Positions 56,301 to 64,000 of a DNA stretch of 64,000 nucleotides are shown piece after piece. Each line of letters opens with the position of its first letter. The stretch's first letter is position 1. The notes under the pieces were generated by a model. It made no database searches. It was given only the letters and a program-made list of their open reading frames with translations, and was not told the DNA's origin. The position numbers and the translations under genes were made by a program. Origin of the DNA: Betaproteobacteria bacterium (GTDB lineage: Bacteria > Pseudomonadota > Gammaproteobacteria > Burkholderiales > Casimicrobiaceae); contig READ01000024.1 in the NCBI GenBank assembly GCA_004293675.1, positions 35,980-99,979 on the forward strand, written 5' to 3'.

Positions 56301-59300
56301 CGTTGGTGCCGGGCGCGATCATTAATAGCGCTGAAATCACCAAGAGCGATCAGTTTGACCCCGACTCAACCCCCGGAAATGGTCGCGCAGGCGAGGACGA
56401 TCAAGCGCAAGTCACGCTCGTGGCGCAGCAAGCTGATCTCTCGATCGCCAAAGCGGTCGACAACCCCAATCCGCTGGTGGGCGAGACGTTGATCTACACC
56501 ATCACAGTGAGTAACGCCGGACCGTCCACCGCCACCGGTGTGATCGTTTCAGAAAACATTCCAGCCGGTCTCACGCTGATTTCTACGAGTACGAGTCAGG
56601 GCAGCTTCAGCGCTCCCACTTGGACGCTCGGCAGCATCGCCGTTGGAGAGCGTGCCGTACTCACGGTTGTGGCGCGCTACGACGGACCAGGCCGAGTGAC
56701 CAACACCGCTGAGATTACCGGCAGCAACCAGCCCGATCCCACACCCAACCCACCGGTCGTTGTGACGGTGCCAAGTCAGATCGCCGATTTGTCATTGACG
56801 AAGACCGTTAACAATCCAACGCCCAACGTCGGCACTAATGTCGTCTATACGGTGACCGTGAGCAACGCTGGCCCCGATAGCGCGACCGGTGTGACCGTGA
56901 GTGAACCCATTCCCGCTGGGCTTGCCGTGGTCAGCACGGTGGCAAGCCAAGGTAGTTTTGACGCCGTTGGCGGCGATTGGACGGTGGGTAGCCTTGCTAA
57001 CGGTGCCAGTGCAACATTGCAAATCACCGCGAAGGTCATCGGTCTGGCAGCAATTACCAACACCGCACAGGTGAAGTCGTCGCGGCAATTTGATCCAAAC
57101 TCAACACCCAATAACAGCGTAGCCTCCGAAAACGATCAAGCAAGCGTCACCATCACGCCGCAAAGCGCGGACTTGCGGCTCTCAAAGAGCGTTACCCCCA
57201 ATAATCCAACCGTATCGTCGCCGATCGTCACCTACACGATCGCGGTTAAAAACGAAGGTCCTTCAGCCGTCAATGGCGTCACGATCGAGGATGTCTTGCC
57301 CTCTGGCGTGACTTACAACAGCGGCTCGGCTGCTGCCTCACAGGGCTCGTTTGATGCGGCTACGGGCATCTGGACCATTCCCACGTTGGCCAGTGGCGCG
57401 ACCGCTACGATCAGCTTCACCGCCACTGTCAGTGTGTTTGGACAAACGCTCACCAACGCAGCTCGCATCACGGGTAGCGACAAGCCAGACCCGACACCGG
57501 AGGGCGCGGCCACCGCAACACTACAGGGTCAAGTCGCCAATCTAGCACTCACCAAAACGGCTGACACCGCCGCGCCACTGGTCAACGGCAACGTGGTGTT
57601 CACGATTGCCGTGACCAACAGCGGCCCGAACGACGCCAGCGGTGTGGTCGTGCGCGATCAACTGCCCGCGGGCCTCGCGTTTGTCTCAGCCACAGCCACG
57701 AGCGGCGCCTATGATTCAGCCACAGGTCTCTGGAGCGTGGGCAGTGTGCCCCTCTCTGGCAGTGCCGCACTAACGCTCACCGCGCGCGTGGCGCAAACAA
57801 CGGCTGCCGCGATTACCAATCGCGCCGAAGTCGCCGCGTCGGATCAGTTCGATCCCGATTCCAAGCCTAACAACGCAGTGTCTGGCGAAAATGATGAAGC
57901 GCAGGTCGCGGTGACCCCAATTCCCCAAGCGAATCTGAGCGTCGTTAAAGCGGGCCCAGCGGTGCTCTATCCAGGCACAGCAGCGCGTTTCTCGCTCATC
58001 GTTAGCAACCTCGGGCCATCGACCGCAGCGCAAGTTCAGCTTGCTGATCCCACGCCCTCTGGACTCACGCTCACCGCGGTGTCGGGCGCGGGCTGCTCAG
58101 CGCTGCCCTGTAATTTGGGCAGCTTAGCGGCTGGTGAAACGCGCCGCGTCGATGTTGATTACACGGTGAATTTCCCTGCCACTGCTGTCTCGGTGAGCAA
58201 CACTGCAAGCGTGAGCTCAACGACTGCTGATCCAAGTCCGGGCGATAACAGCAGTACCGCTGTTACGCCGATTGATCGAAACGCCGACATCAAGGTCACC
58301 AAGACCGGCACGGCGACGGTGGTGCCGGGCAACACGGTCGATTATCAAATTGTCGTCACTAACGACGGCCCCGCACGAGCCGCCGCCGTGCAACTCGTTG
58401 ATCCTACGTTGGCCAGCTTGACGTTCGTTGGCGCATCTGCCCCGTGCAGCTCTGCAGCAGGAGTCACCAACTGCGCGTTGGGCGACATGAACGTAGGTCA
58501 AAGCATTACGATCAGCGTTAGATATCTGCTCACCAGCAGCGCGGCCTCAGGCGTACTGAGCAACGTGGCCACTGCCAACAGCACCGGTCCCAATGCCTCA
58601 CCCGATCCCACACCCGGTAACAATGCAGGTACGGCCAACACGATTGTTGAAGCGCCCCAAGCTGATGTCGGATTAACGAAAGTTGGACCGAGCTCAGTGC
58701 TGCGAGGTGCGTCGATTACGTACACCCTAAACGTAACTAATTCAGGCCCTTCGGTCGCCAGTGGCGTGGTGGTGGACGACCCCACTCCGACTGGGCTAAC
58801 GCTTACGGGCGTCACTGGAGATTGCACGTCGCTGGCCACGGGTGCCTGTGTCTTTGCAACGCTACCCGTGGGTGCGGTCCGAACCATTCAGGCCACCTAT
58901 GCCGTCCCGCTCAATTACGTGGGCCCCGCGTCCGCCGATCAGATCGAAAATCGCGCTTCGGTGAAGACAACGAGTGCGGACCCCGATACAAGCAACAACG
59001 TCGCTACCGCGACCTCGCTCGCCGTGACGCCGCCTCCCGTGCTTACCGTGCAAAAAACTTCGAGCGCGTCGTTTACGCGCGGCAGCGCGGGTAGCTACAG
59101 CATTGTCGTGTCGGCTTCCGCCACCGCAGGTCCAACCACGGGTGCCGCCGTCACCATGACCGACACGCTACCAGCGGGTGTTACCCTCAATGGCACGCCA
59201 AGTGGCGGTGGCTGGACCTGCACAGCGTCCGGCGCAACGAGCTTCTCTTGCAGCAGTACGGCCGTGATTCTGGCTGGTAGCAGCTACCCCTCTCTGACCG

Positions 59301-62300
59301 TGCCCGTCATCGTGGGATTGAGCGCTGATCCTGTTGTGACAAACACGGCCACCGCGCAGGGCGGCGGGGCCGTGGCTCCAGCGTCCGGCAAGGTTGACAC
59401 GCCGGTGGCTTCAAGTGCCGATTTGAGCGTAGCCAAGGCGGTTGACCGGAATGCGCCCACCGCAGCCAACCCGTTTGTTGTATTCACGTTAACGGCTGAG
59501 AATTTTGGCCCCTCCAGCGCAACGGGTGCAACGGTGCAAGATCTATTGCCTGCAGGAATGACATTCGTTTCGGCCACGCCATCGTTGGGCAGCTACAGCA
59601 GCGCCACCGGCGTATGGACGCTGGGCACTTTGTCGCCTGGTACCCGCGCCACGCTTGCGATACGGGTGCAGGTCACTGACTTCACCAGCACCATCACTAA
59701 CGTCGCCACGATCAGCAGCCCCACGGTTGATCCGCAACCCAACAACAACACAGCAAGGGCGACGCTGCGGGGTCAATCGGCGGATATCTCGCTCACTAAA
59801 TCAACCTCCAACGCGCGCCCGAATGTGCAAAGTGAGGTTGACTTTACGCTAACGGTTCGCAATGCTGGCCCCGATGCCGCAACGAATGTCGCTGTGACGG
59901 ATCAGTTGCCCGCAGGCCTCGCCTTTGTGGCCGCTACGCCGGCAAGCTACAACGCGGTCACGGGCGTCTGGTCGGTTGGCACCGTTGCGGCCAATGGCGA
60001 AGCTACGCTCGTCTTGCGAGCTCGGGTCGTCTCGCCGGACGTGCAAATCAATCGCGCCGAAATCACTGCTAGCGACCAATTTGATCTCAATTCCACACCG
60101 GGCAACGGTGTGGCGAGCGAGAACGATGACGCTTCGGTGAGCCTGTTCCCACAGCAGAGCGATTTGCGACTCGCCAAAGCGGTGAACAACGCCAATCCGC
60201 AGCGCGGCGACGCCGTGATTTACACCGTGGAATTGACGAATCTGGGTCCATCGACTGCCACCGGAATTAGCGTTACCGAGTCGCTGCCAGTGGGGGTTGA
60301 ATTCAATGCCTTCGTTCCATCCAGCGGTGTTTTCGATGCCTCCAGCGGCGTGTGGGGTGTCGCGTCGCTGCCGCCGAACACGCGCGCCACGTTGGTGCTC
60401 TCCGGCGTGTTTCGTGGGCCTGCGGCTCAAACCAACACCGCCACAATCACCAATCTCGATCAGTTTGATCCCACGCCGAATACGCCGGTGAGCGTCACGA
60501 TCCCGAGCCAGATCGCAGATCTGTCGCTGACCAAAAACGTCAATAACGCCAGCCCGACTCAGGGAACCAACGTTGAATTTACGGTCACGGTAAACAATGC
60601 TGGCCCCAACACCGCAACCTCGGTGGTCGTGAACGATTTACTGCCTTCTGGTTTGACGTTTGTGAGCGCGGCGCCCACCGTGGGCACCTACGATGCTGCC
60701 AGCGGTAATTGGACAGTCGGTTCGCTCGCCGCTCCGGGCAGCGCCACCTTGAGCTTGGTGGCACGAGTCGACTCGTTCCAACCGATCATCAATACCGCTC
60801 GGATTGCCAATTCTGATCAGTACGATCCGGATTCATTGCCCAATAATGACGACGCAAGCGAAGACGATCAGCAAAGCGTGTTGATTACACCCAAGAGCGC
60901 CGATCTGCGGCTCTCTAAGCGGGTCAACACCAACGCGCCCACCCTCGCTAATCCTGCGGTTACGTTCACGATTGAGGTGTTAAACGCCGGTCCGGACACA
61001 GCCACCAATGTGCAAGTGAGTGACGCGTTGCCTGCGGGCTTAACGTTTGTCTCCTCGAGCCCTGCCGCCCCGGATTACGCGGGATCGCTCTGGACGATTC
61101 CAAGTTTGGCAGCCGGTGCTCGCGCCACGTTGACGATCAATGCCAACGTCACCGATTTCGCGCGACCCATCACCAATACAGCGCAAATCATAGGCAGCAG
61201 CTTGCCCGACCCGACCCCGGCTGAACAGGCAAGCGCCACACTACAAGGGCAGGTCGCGGATTTGTCGATGAGTAAGACCGTTGATGTGTCCGCGCCCAGG
61301 GTGGGAGCCACCGTGCGCTACACGCTCACCGTCAACAATGCGGGCCCAGACGCCGCCACGAACGTGTCGGTGTCGGATCGCTTGCCAGCCGGTCTTGCCC
61401 TGACTGACGCCATCGCCAGCAGTGGGCTGTATGACCCGGTCACCGGTGTTTGGAGCATCGGCAGCGTGGCCGCGAACGTGCCACAGACACTGGTGCTGGT
61501 AGCGCGAATCACGCAGCTCACCGCCGCGCCAATCGTCAACACCGCCGAAATCGCGAGCAGCGATCAGTTCGATCCTAACTCGACACCCAACAACGGCAGA
61601 GTGGGCGAAAACGATCAAGCGAGTGCAACGATCACGCCGATCGCGCTTGCTGACATCAGTGTGGCGAAGCTTCCACCTGCGGCACTCAATCCTGGCACCA
61701 ACGCGACCTATAGCATCGTGGTGAAAAATCTCGGACCGTCGCGTGCTGTTGCGGTTCAACTCAGTGACCCAAGCCCCACCGGGCTCACGCTGGTTTCGAC
61801 GAGTTGCGGCGCGAGCTTCCCTTGCGTGCTGGGCGACTTGCTGGCCGGTGAAGAGCGCGTGATTACGGCCACCTATGCGGTGCCCTTCCCGTTCTCAGTG
61901 GTCGGTGCGGTCACTAACGTCGCTACCGCGGCCAGCAGCACCCTCGATCCCGATCCGAGCAACAACACTGATCGAGTCGGTGCCGCGGTGGACGCGCGCG
62001 CTGATTTGCAGCTCATCAAAGAGGGGCCGACTTCCGTGACTGCGGGCGGCAACGCAACGTTTACTTTGACCGTAGTGAACGCCGGCCCTTCAAGCGCCGG
62101 CGACGTAATCATCGAAGATCCAGTGCAGCCTGGCATTGTCTCGATTGTGTCGGTGAGCGGCGCGGGCTGCTCGGCACTGCCCTGTAACGTTGGCACCTTG
62201 TTGCCGTCGCAATCGGCAACGATTACCGTCACAGCGCGCACCGATCCCACTGCGGCTGCGGGATCGTTCGTGAAAAACGTAGCAAGCGTTTCGAGTACAA

Positions 62301-63196
62301 CGCCCGACTCCAACCTAAGCAATAACACCGCCAGCGCCAGCGTCGAGGTCGGCAGCACCAGCGCCGATTTACGCCTGCAAAAGACGGGGCCCACCAGTGC
62401 GCGTCCGGGTGAGGTGATTACCTTCACCATCACACTCCAAAACCTGGGGCCATCTGAAGCGCGAAGCGTTGTTATCACCGATCCGACGCCGGCCAATTTT
62501 GTGGTGACTGCGATTTCTGGCGCGTGCAGTGAACTTCCGTGTTCCATTGACCGCGTAGCACTTAATCAATCGTTGACGTTTACGGTGACAGGCTCAGTCA
62601 ACGCACTGCTAACGACGGGCGGAAGCATCAGCAACCGAGCCTCGGTGGGCTCTGCCACGCCCGACCCGACGAGCAATGAAGCGACTGCCACGGTCAACAT
62701 CGTGCCAGTGCCTGATCTCACGGTGACGGTCTCGCCGCCGACAAATGCCGGCGTGGGTACGCCCAGTTTCATCGGTGTTACGGTTCGAAACGACGGTGGC
62801 GCGCCGACGGCTGGCCCCCATCAGCTGGTGCTAACGCTGCCCATCGGTGCCTTTGCTACGCTCAGTGGGCTGCCGCAAGGTTATGTTTGCGCGCAGGTTG
62901 GGGGCGTTGTGAGTTGCACCAGCAACATCGTGCTCGCTCCGGGCCAAAGTGTGACGCTGAACTTCGAACTGCAGTTCACAATGGCCGATGATTCCCTGCG
63001 TATCGACGCTCAAGTTGCTGGCGGGGGCGAGGTTCGCACAGACAACAATCGCGCGAGCACTCAGCTAGCTGTGGCACCGCAGATTGTGCCGGGATTGGGT
63101 GTGTGGTCGCTGGCTTTGCTGACGTTGCTTACGGCGCTGTTGGCTGCGGCTGGGCTAAGTCGAACGAGCGAGCGTCGAATTCGCTCACGCGGTTAA
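53321..63196 (+). CDS. Giant DUF11-repeat surface protein with IPTL-type tail
   Basis: About 3,291 residues. Signal peptide GLAALFFSALFAAHSMAATR; an N-terminal beta-rich domain of about 320 residues (with AGLYWAGFSTNAARN and VVVYNNATLPTRNLVVYDG); then 22 DUF11-type Ig-like modules of about 110-130 residues, each opening with a form of ADLSLTK and often closing with DQFDPNSTPNN; then one CARDB-like module (PDLTVTVSPPT) and a C-terminal sorting tail VPGLGVWSLALL, helix and RRIRSRG. Modules 3-12 and 13-22 are a duplicated ten-module block (55277-59035 and 59036-62710). Probably a secreted or surface-anchored stalk or adhesin. ATG 53321 used; the frame opens 13 codons earlier at TTG. It lies 228 bp after the C39 exporter, but its Sec signal argues against export by that transporter. 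Confidence 0.88.
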   Translation: MVSSRGLAALFFSALFAAHSMAATRTFAPRFSANAKGDITFVSNVNLTCPAGGNCATAQQSGYDTGGGSNNNYTMIYSDVDSIATTFNSSSATLTMPAGSTIAFAGLYWAGFSTNAARNSVLLATPANATYQTITASQMDDAAPASTSAYQGFRDVTALVAAGGNGVYTVANVQSNTVSNSHAGWTIVVVYNNATLPTRNLVVYDGYQRVASNTPPINIALSGFITPPFGPVNSKLGVIGYDGDRGSGEGSAGLLFGPNANSLSPVFNAANPQTDVFNSTISTLGALNGGRTPAYQNTLGYDADIFVPNTPLVNNATSAAVRVQSSGETIDLGVITMATDIFVPNIKDTLIKSVAKVAGGPGAAVVPGDTLEYTLNFYNSGQDGALNVQLTDPLPPNVTYVPGSMVLTNTPQTGAAVVSNSVSGATDAVGDDLAEYNSATRRITARVGAGATATAGGTLIPANASNLPSVQLKFRVTVDAAVVGGTLIDNLAVVSSVQQTLGGTITDTSDSDSTTAGDQPARVVIASPDLTISKSAVGSFIQGSTGSYTIAVNNIGTAPTFGVVSMVDTVPVGLTLTGLSGAGWNCNVSTATCTRSDVLAAGASFASITATVAVAPDAPTSLTNVANISCACESLSVRANNTADAITPIVRAPVLTTTKVAGAAFVRGSTSSYTLNASVAATGSATNGSVVTITDNLPGGITLSGTPTGAPNWTCTGVAGDTSFSCTTTAVVPAGASFSSITVPVSVGLAAPTEVVNTITLSGGGAITPTSATAITPITASADRAVSKSVRNITNAANSAAPNVGDVVEFTISARNAGPSVATNVVVNDLLNATQFTYLSANPGQGSYVSASGVWSVGTLQPNTSTTLTIRATVAAAGTLSNVATISGTETDPVGTNNSSSVTLQGQSADLSLTKTADNSVPNVGASVVFTLTVNNAGPSAATGVQVTDLLPANLAFVSASSANYNAATGLWNVGALSASGAGASASITITARPLVPGAIINSAEITKSDQFDPDSTPGNGRAGEDDQAQVTLVAQQADLSIAKAVDNPNPLVGETLIYTITVSNAGPSTATGVIVSENIPAGLTLISTSTSQGSFSAPTWTLGSIAVGERAVLTVVARYDGPGRVTNTAEITGSNQPDPTPNPPVVVTVPSQIADLSLTKTVNNPTPNVGTNVVYTVTVSNAGPDSATGVTVSEPIPAGLAVVSTVASQGSFDAVGGDWTVGSLANGASATLQITAKVIGLAAITNTAQVKSSRQFDPNSTPNNSVASENDQASVTITPQSADLRLSKSVTPNNPTVSSPIVTYTIAVKNEGPSAVNGVTIEDVLPSGVTYNSGSAAASQGSFDAATGIWTIPTLASGATATISFTATVSVFGQTLTNAARITGSDKPDPTPEGAATATLQGQVANLALTKTADTAAPLVNGNVVFTIAVTNSGPNDASGVVVRDQLPAGLAFVSATATSGAYDSATGLWSVGSVPLSGSAALTLTARVAQTTAAAITNRAEVAASDQFDPDSKPNNAVSGENDEAQVAVTPIPQANLSVVKAGPAVLYPGTAARFSLIVSNLGPSTAAQVQLADPTPSGLTLTAVSGAGCSALPCNLGSLAAGETRRVDVDYTVNFPATAVSVSNTASVSSTTADPSPGDNSSTAVTPIDRNADIKVTKTGTATVVPGNTVDYQIVVTNDGPARAAAVQLVDPTLASLTFVGASAPCSSAAGVTNCALGDMNVGQSITISVRYLLTSSAASGVLSNVATANSTGPNASPDPTPGNNAGTANTIVEAPQADVGLTKVGPSSVLRGASITYTLNVTNSGPSVASGVVVDDPTPTGLTLTGVTGDCTSLATGACVFATLPVGAVRTIQATYAVPLNYVGPASADQIENRASVKTTSADPDTSNNVATATSLAVTPPPVLTVQKTSSASFTRGSAGSYSIVVSASATAGPTTGAAVTMTDTLPAGVTLNGTPSGGGWTCTASGATSFSCSSTAVILAGSSYPSLTVPVIVGLSADPVVTNTATAQGGGAVAPASGKVDTPVASSADLSVAKAVDRNAPTAANPFVVFTLTAENFGPSSATGATVQDLLPAGMTFVSATPSLGSYSSATGVWTLGTLSPGTRATLAIRVQVTDFTSTITNVATISSPTVDPQPNNNTARATLRGQSADISLTKSTSNARPNVQSEVDFTLTVRNAGPDAATNVAVTDQLPAGLAFVAATPASYNAVTGVWSVGTVAANGEATLVLRARVVSPDVQINRAEITASDQFDLNSTPGNGVASENDDASVSLFPQQSDLRLAKAVNNANPQRGDAVIYTVELTNLGPSTATGISVTESLPVGVEFNAFVPSSGVFDASSGVWGVASLPPNTRATLVLSGVFRGPAAQTNTATITNLDQFDPTPNTPVSVTIPSQIADLSLTKNVNNASPTQGTNVEFTVTVNNAGPNTATSVVVNDLLPSGLTFVSAAPTVGTYDAASGNWTVGSLAAPGSATLSLVARVDSFQPIINTARIANSDQYDPDSLPNNDDASEDDQQSVLITPKSADLRLSKRVNTNAPTLANPAVTFTIEVLNAGPDTATNVQVSDALPAGLTFVSSSPAAPDYAGSLWTIPSLAAGARATLTINANVTDFARPITNTAQIIGSSLPDPTPAEQASATLQGQVADLSMSKTVDVSAPRVGATVRYTLTVNNAGPDAATNVSVSDRLPAGLALTDAIASSGLYDPVTGVWSIGSVAANVPQTLVLVARITQLTAAPIVNTAEIASSDQFDPNSTPNNGRVGENDQASATITPIALADISVAKLPPAALNPGTNATYSIVVKNLGPSRAVAVQLSDPSPTGLTLVSTSCGASFPCVLGDLLAGEERVITATYAVPFPFSVVGAVTNVATAASSTLDPDPSNNTDRVGAAVDARADLQLIKEGPTSVTAGGNATFTLTVVNAGPSSAGDVIIEDPVQPGIVSIVSVSGAGCSALPCNVGTLLPSQSATITVTARTDPTAAAGSFVKNVASVSSTTPDSNLSNNTASASVEVGSTSADLRLQKTGPTSARPGEVITFTITLQNLGPSEARSVVITDPTPANFVVTAISGACSELPCSIDRVALNQSLTFTVTGSVNALLTTGGSISNRASVGSATPDPTSNEATATVNIVPVPDLTVTVSPPTNAGVGTPSFIGVTVRNDGGAPTAGPHQLVLTLPIGAFATLSGLPQGYVCAQVGGVVSCTSNIVLAPGQSVTLNFELQFTMADDSLRIDAQVAGGGEVRTDNNRASTQLAVAPQIVPGLGVWSLALLTLLTALLAAAGLSRTSERRIRSRG

Positions 63197-63209
63197 CGGC
63201 TCTGACGAC

Positions 63210-63239
63210 GCACCCATCGAAACGCGTTTCGATGGGTGC
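63210..63239. terminator. Perfect 30-bp palindrome after the giant gene
   Basis: A perfect 15+15 palindrome centred on AACGCGTT, with GCACCC/GGGTGC outer stem, 14 bp after the stop codon. Probably a terminator-like or mRNA-end hairpin, though no T-run follows. Confidence 0.55.
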
Positions 63240-63247
63240 TGCAGCGT

Positions 63248-63673
63248 GGCGCGAGGATTTTGTCGGAATGCAAACCCGAAGCGTTTCGTTTAGCTGAAAC
63301 GGTGGCCTTGTGTCATCACTAAAAGTGGGATGGCAGCGGCTACACAAGTGGCTTAATGGGTGATGCCATTCCCGAGGTCGCTCGAATCGTCGCGTTGGCT
63401 GATGTGTACGATTCGCTTACGCATGTTCGACCGGACAAAAACGCATGGACGCACAAGGCGTCCATTGCGGAGATTCAGCGATTATCTGGCACGCATTTCG
63501 ATCCAAAAATGGTCGAGCTGTTTGCGCCGATGGTGAACCGATTGCGGCGCACGTTCACCAAAGATCAGTTTGATGCGCACCTTTCGACAGTCGGGTATGC
63601 TTCGCGCGCACTAATTGCGCGGGATCGGGTTCAGGGGCTGTTGGTGGAGGCGCAGGCGCTTCTCGACGTTTGA
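63248..63673 (+). pseudogene. Broken HD-GYP phosphodiesterase remnant
   Basis: Reading one frame from 63248 gives GARILSECKPEAFRLAETVA, then CHH, a TAA at 63320, [10 protein letters not shown], and on to [20 protein letters not shown] and [13 protein letters not shown]. This is the C-terminal half of an HD-GYP domain (usual HHEKWDGSGYP). The stop replaces the Glu codon after the two His (GAA to TAA would do it), and the N-terminal part with the HD pair is missing. The intact 3' part from 63356 reads as a 105-codon frame but lacks the metal site. A non-functional remnant of a cyclic di-GMP hydrolase. Confidence 0.85.
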
Positions 63674-63752
63674 TTGGGTTTGGCGTTGCCGCCTAGGACG
63701 AATTGACGTCCACCACAGCCACTGTCTCTCTATGTCGACGATGTTCTAGGCG

Positions 63753-63872
63753 TTACTGAAAATTGAAGAGACCCTCACCGCCACCGATGAGTGTGACTTC
63801 TACGTCGAGAAGTGCGCGGAGTTGATCTTCCGAAAGATCTAAGCTCTGAGTGGTTTCAATTTGTGTCTGCAT
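63753..63872 (-). CDS. Double-glycine leader peptide, copy 1
   Basis: A 39-codon gene. The leader starts MQTQIETTQ and continues LDLSEDQLRALLDVEVTLIGG; after the Gly-Gly the remainder is GEGLFNFQ. The leader has the features of double-glycine export signals: amphipathic helix with acidic and Leu positions (LSxDQLxxLL), hydrophobic residues at -4 and -3 (VTLI), then Gly-Gly. GGAG lies six bases before the ATG. A C39 exporter is encoded at 51020-53092. Cleavage would release an unusually short eight-residue core with two Phe. No modification-enzyme gene is seen in the window. It is the downstream copy of a tandem pair. Confidence 0.8.
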   Translation of the reverse strand: MQTQIETTQSLDLSEDQLRALLDVEVTLIGGGEGLFNFQ

Positions 63873-63916
63873 GAGTTGCTCCAGTTGGTTGTACGTGTGG
63901 GATCAATCTAGAACGA

Positions 63917-64000
63917 TTATTGAAAATTGAAGAGACCCTCACCGCCACCGATGAGTGTGACTTCTACGTCGAGAAGTGCGCGGAGTTGATCGTCCGAAAG
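63917..64000 (-). CDS. Double-glycine leader peptide, copy 2 (partial)
   Basis: The 3' 27 codons of a second copy, cut by the window edge. It reads LSDDQLRALLDVEVTLIGG and then GEGLFNFQ with TAA stop. The protein differs from copy 1 only at Glu to Asp in the visible part, and the DNA over about 78 bp differs at only two positions by eye. Only 44 bp separate its stop from the start of copy 1, with no promoter visible, so the copies are probably co-transcribed. More copies may lie beyond the window. Confidence 0.8.
   Translation of the reverse strand, partial: LSDDQLRALLDVEVTLIGGGEGLFNFQ

Noticed and set aside
53954..62821. Many long antisense open frames across the giant DUF11 gene.
   Set aside because: They mirror the repetitive, GC-rich sense codons, have compositions typical of shadow frames, and show no ribosome sites or domains.
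53321..63196. The giant protein as cargo of the C39 exporter.
   Set aside because: It has a standard Sec signal peptide and an IPTL-type tail and no double-glycine leader, so adjacency alone does not support this.

Overview
The window looks like chromosomal DNA of a betaproteobacterium, probably Burkholderiales-like. The pointers are the slmA-argB pair, the apaG / rpe-gph-trpE-trpG-trpD-trpC block, C-terminal sorting tails of the IPTL type, and moderately high GC with very AT-rich intergenic insertions. I identified the genes from sequence motifs and remembered family features. No database search was run and the species is not identified.

Layout. 1-5220: slmA and argB (minus), a small CARDB-like exported protein, a PAS-PAS-GGDEF protein and miaB. 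5221-10339: repeat-rich spacer, an ABC substrate-binding protein, a di-haem cytochrome c peroxidase, yfcF-type GST with a DUF2917 protein, and a LysR regulator. 10419-13479: a TlpA / DUF4266 / DUF3570 / ApbE cassette. 13793-22528: lipoprotein zinc metalloprotease, trmB, exported proteins, a PglL/Wzy-type ligase and an IPTL-tailed protein. 22545-29402 (minus): the operon rpe-gph-trpL-trpE-ltaE-trpG-trpD-trpC, including an 18-residue leader peptide with four Trp codons and a threonine aldolase between trpE and trpG. 29437-37355: apaG, a small membrane protein, a cupin plus an enoyl-CoA hydratase, a MarR-cytochrome b561-cytochrome c cluster, PBP4-type dacB, and an S41 protease. 37561-39825: groES-groEL with promoter and CIRCE. 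40037-42477: HigB2/HigA2 toxin-antitoxin pair, a SIR2-like protein and a membrane-anchored Mrr-like protein, possibly a small defence patch. 42638-49684: HAD-UbiA fusion, bioC, comF, trmL and three sugar-acid catabolism genes.

49764-64000 is the most unusual part. An HlyD adaptor and a C39-peptidase ABC exporter overlap by 4 bp. A 9.9-kb gene follows, encoding a roughly 3,290-residue DUF11-repeat surface protein whose core is a duplicated block of ten modules. Then comes a broken HD-GYP gene. At the window edge, on the minus strand, lie at least two near-identical tandem genes for 39-residue peptides with a double-glycine leader and an eight-residue core ending in LFNFQ. Such peptides are the expected substrates of a C39 exporter, so exporter plus peptides may be a secreted-peptide system I cannot match to a known one. 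The pairing is an inference.

Intergenic DNA is rich in small paired inverted repeats of at least seven kinds. Several sit exactly at gene ends, and in some cases the CTAG at the element edge supplies the stop codon of the neighbouring gene.
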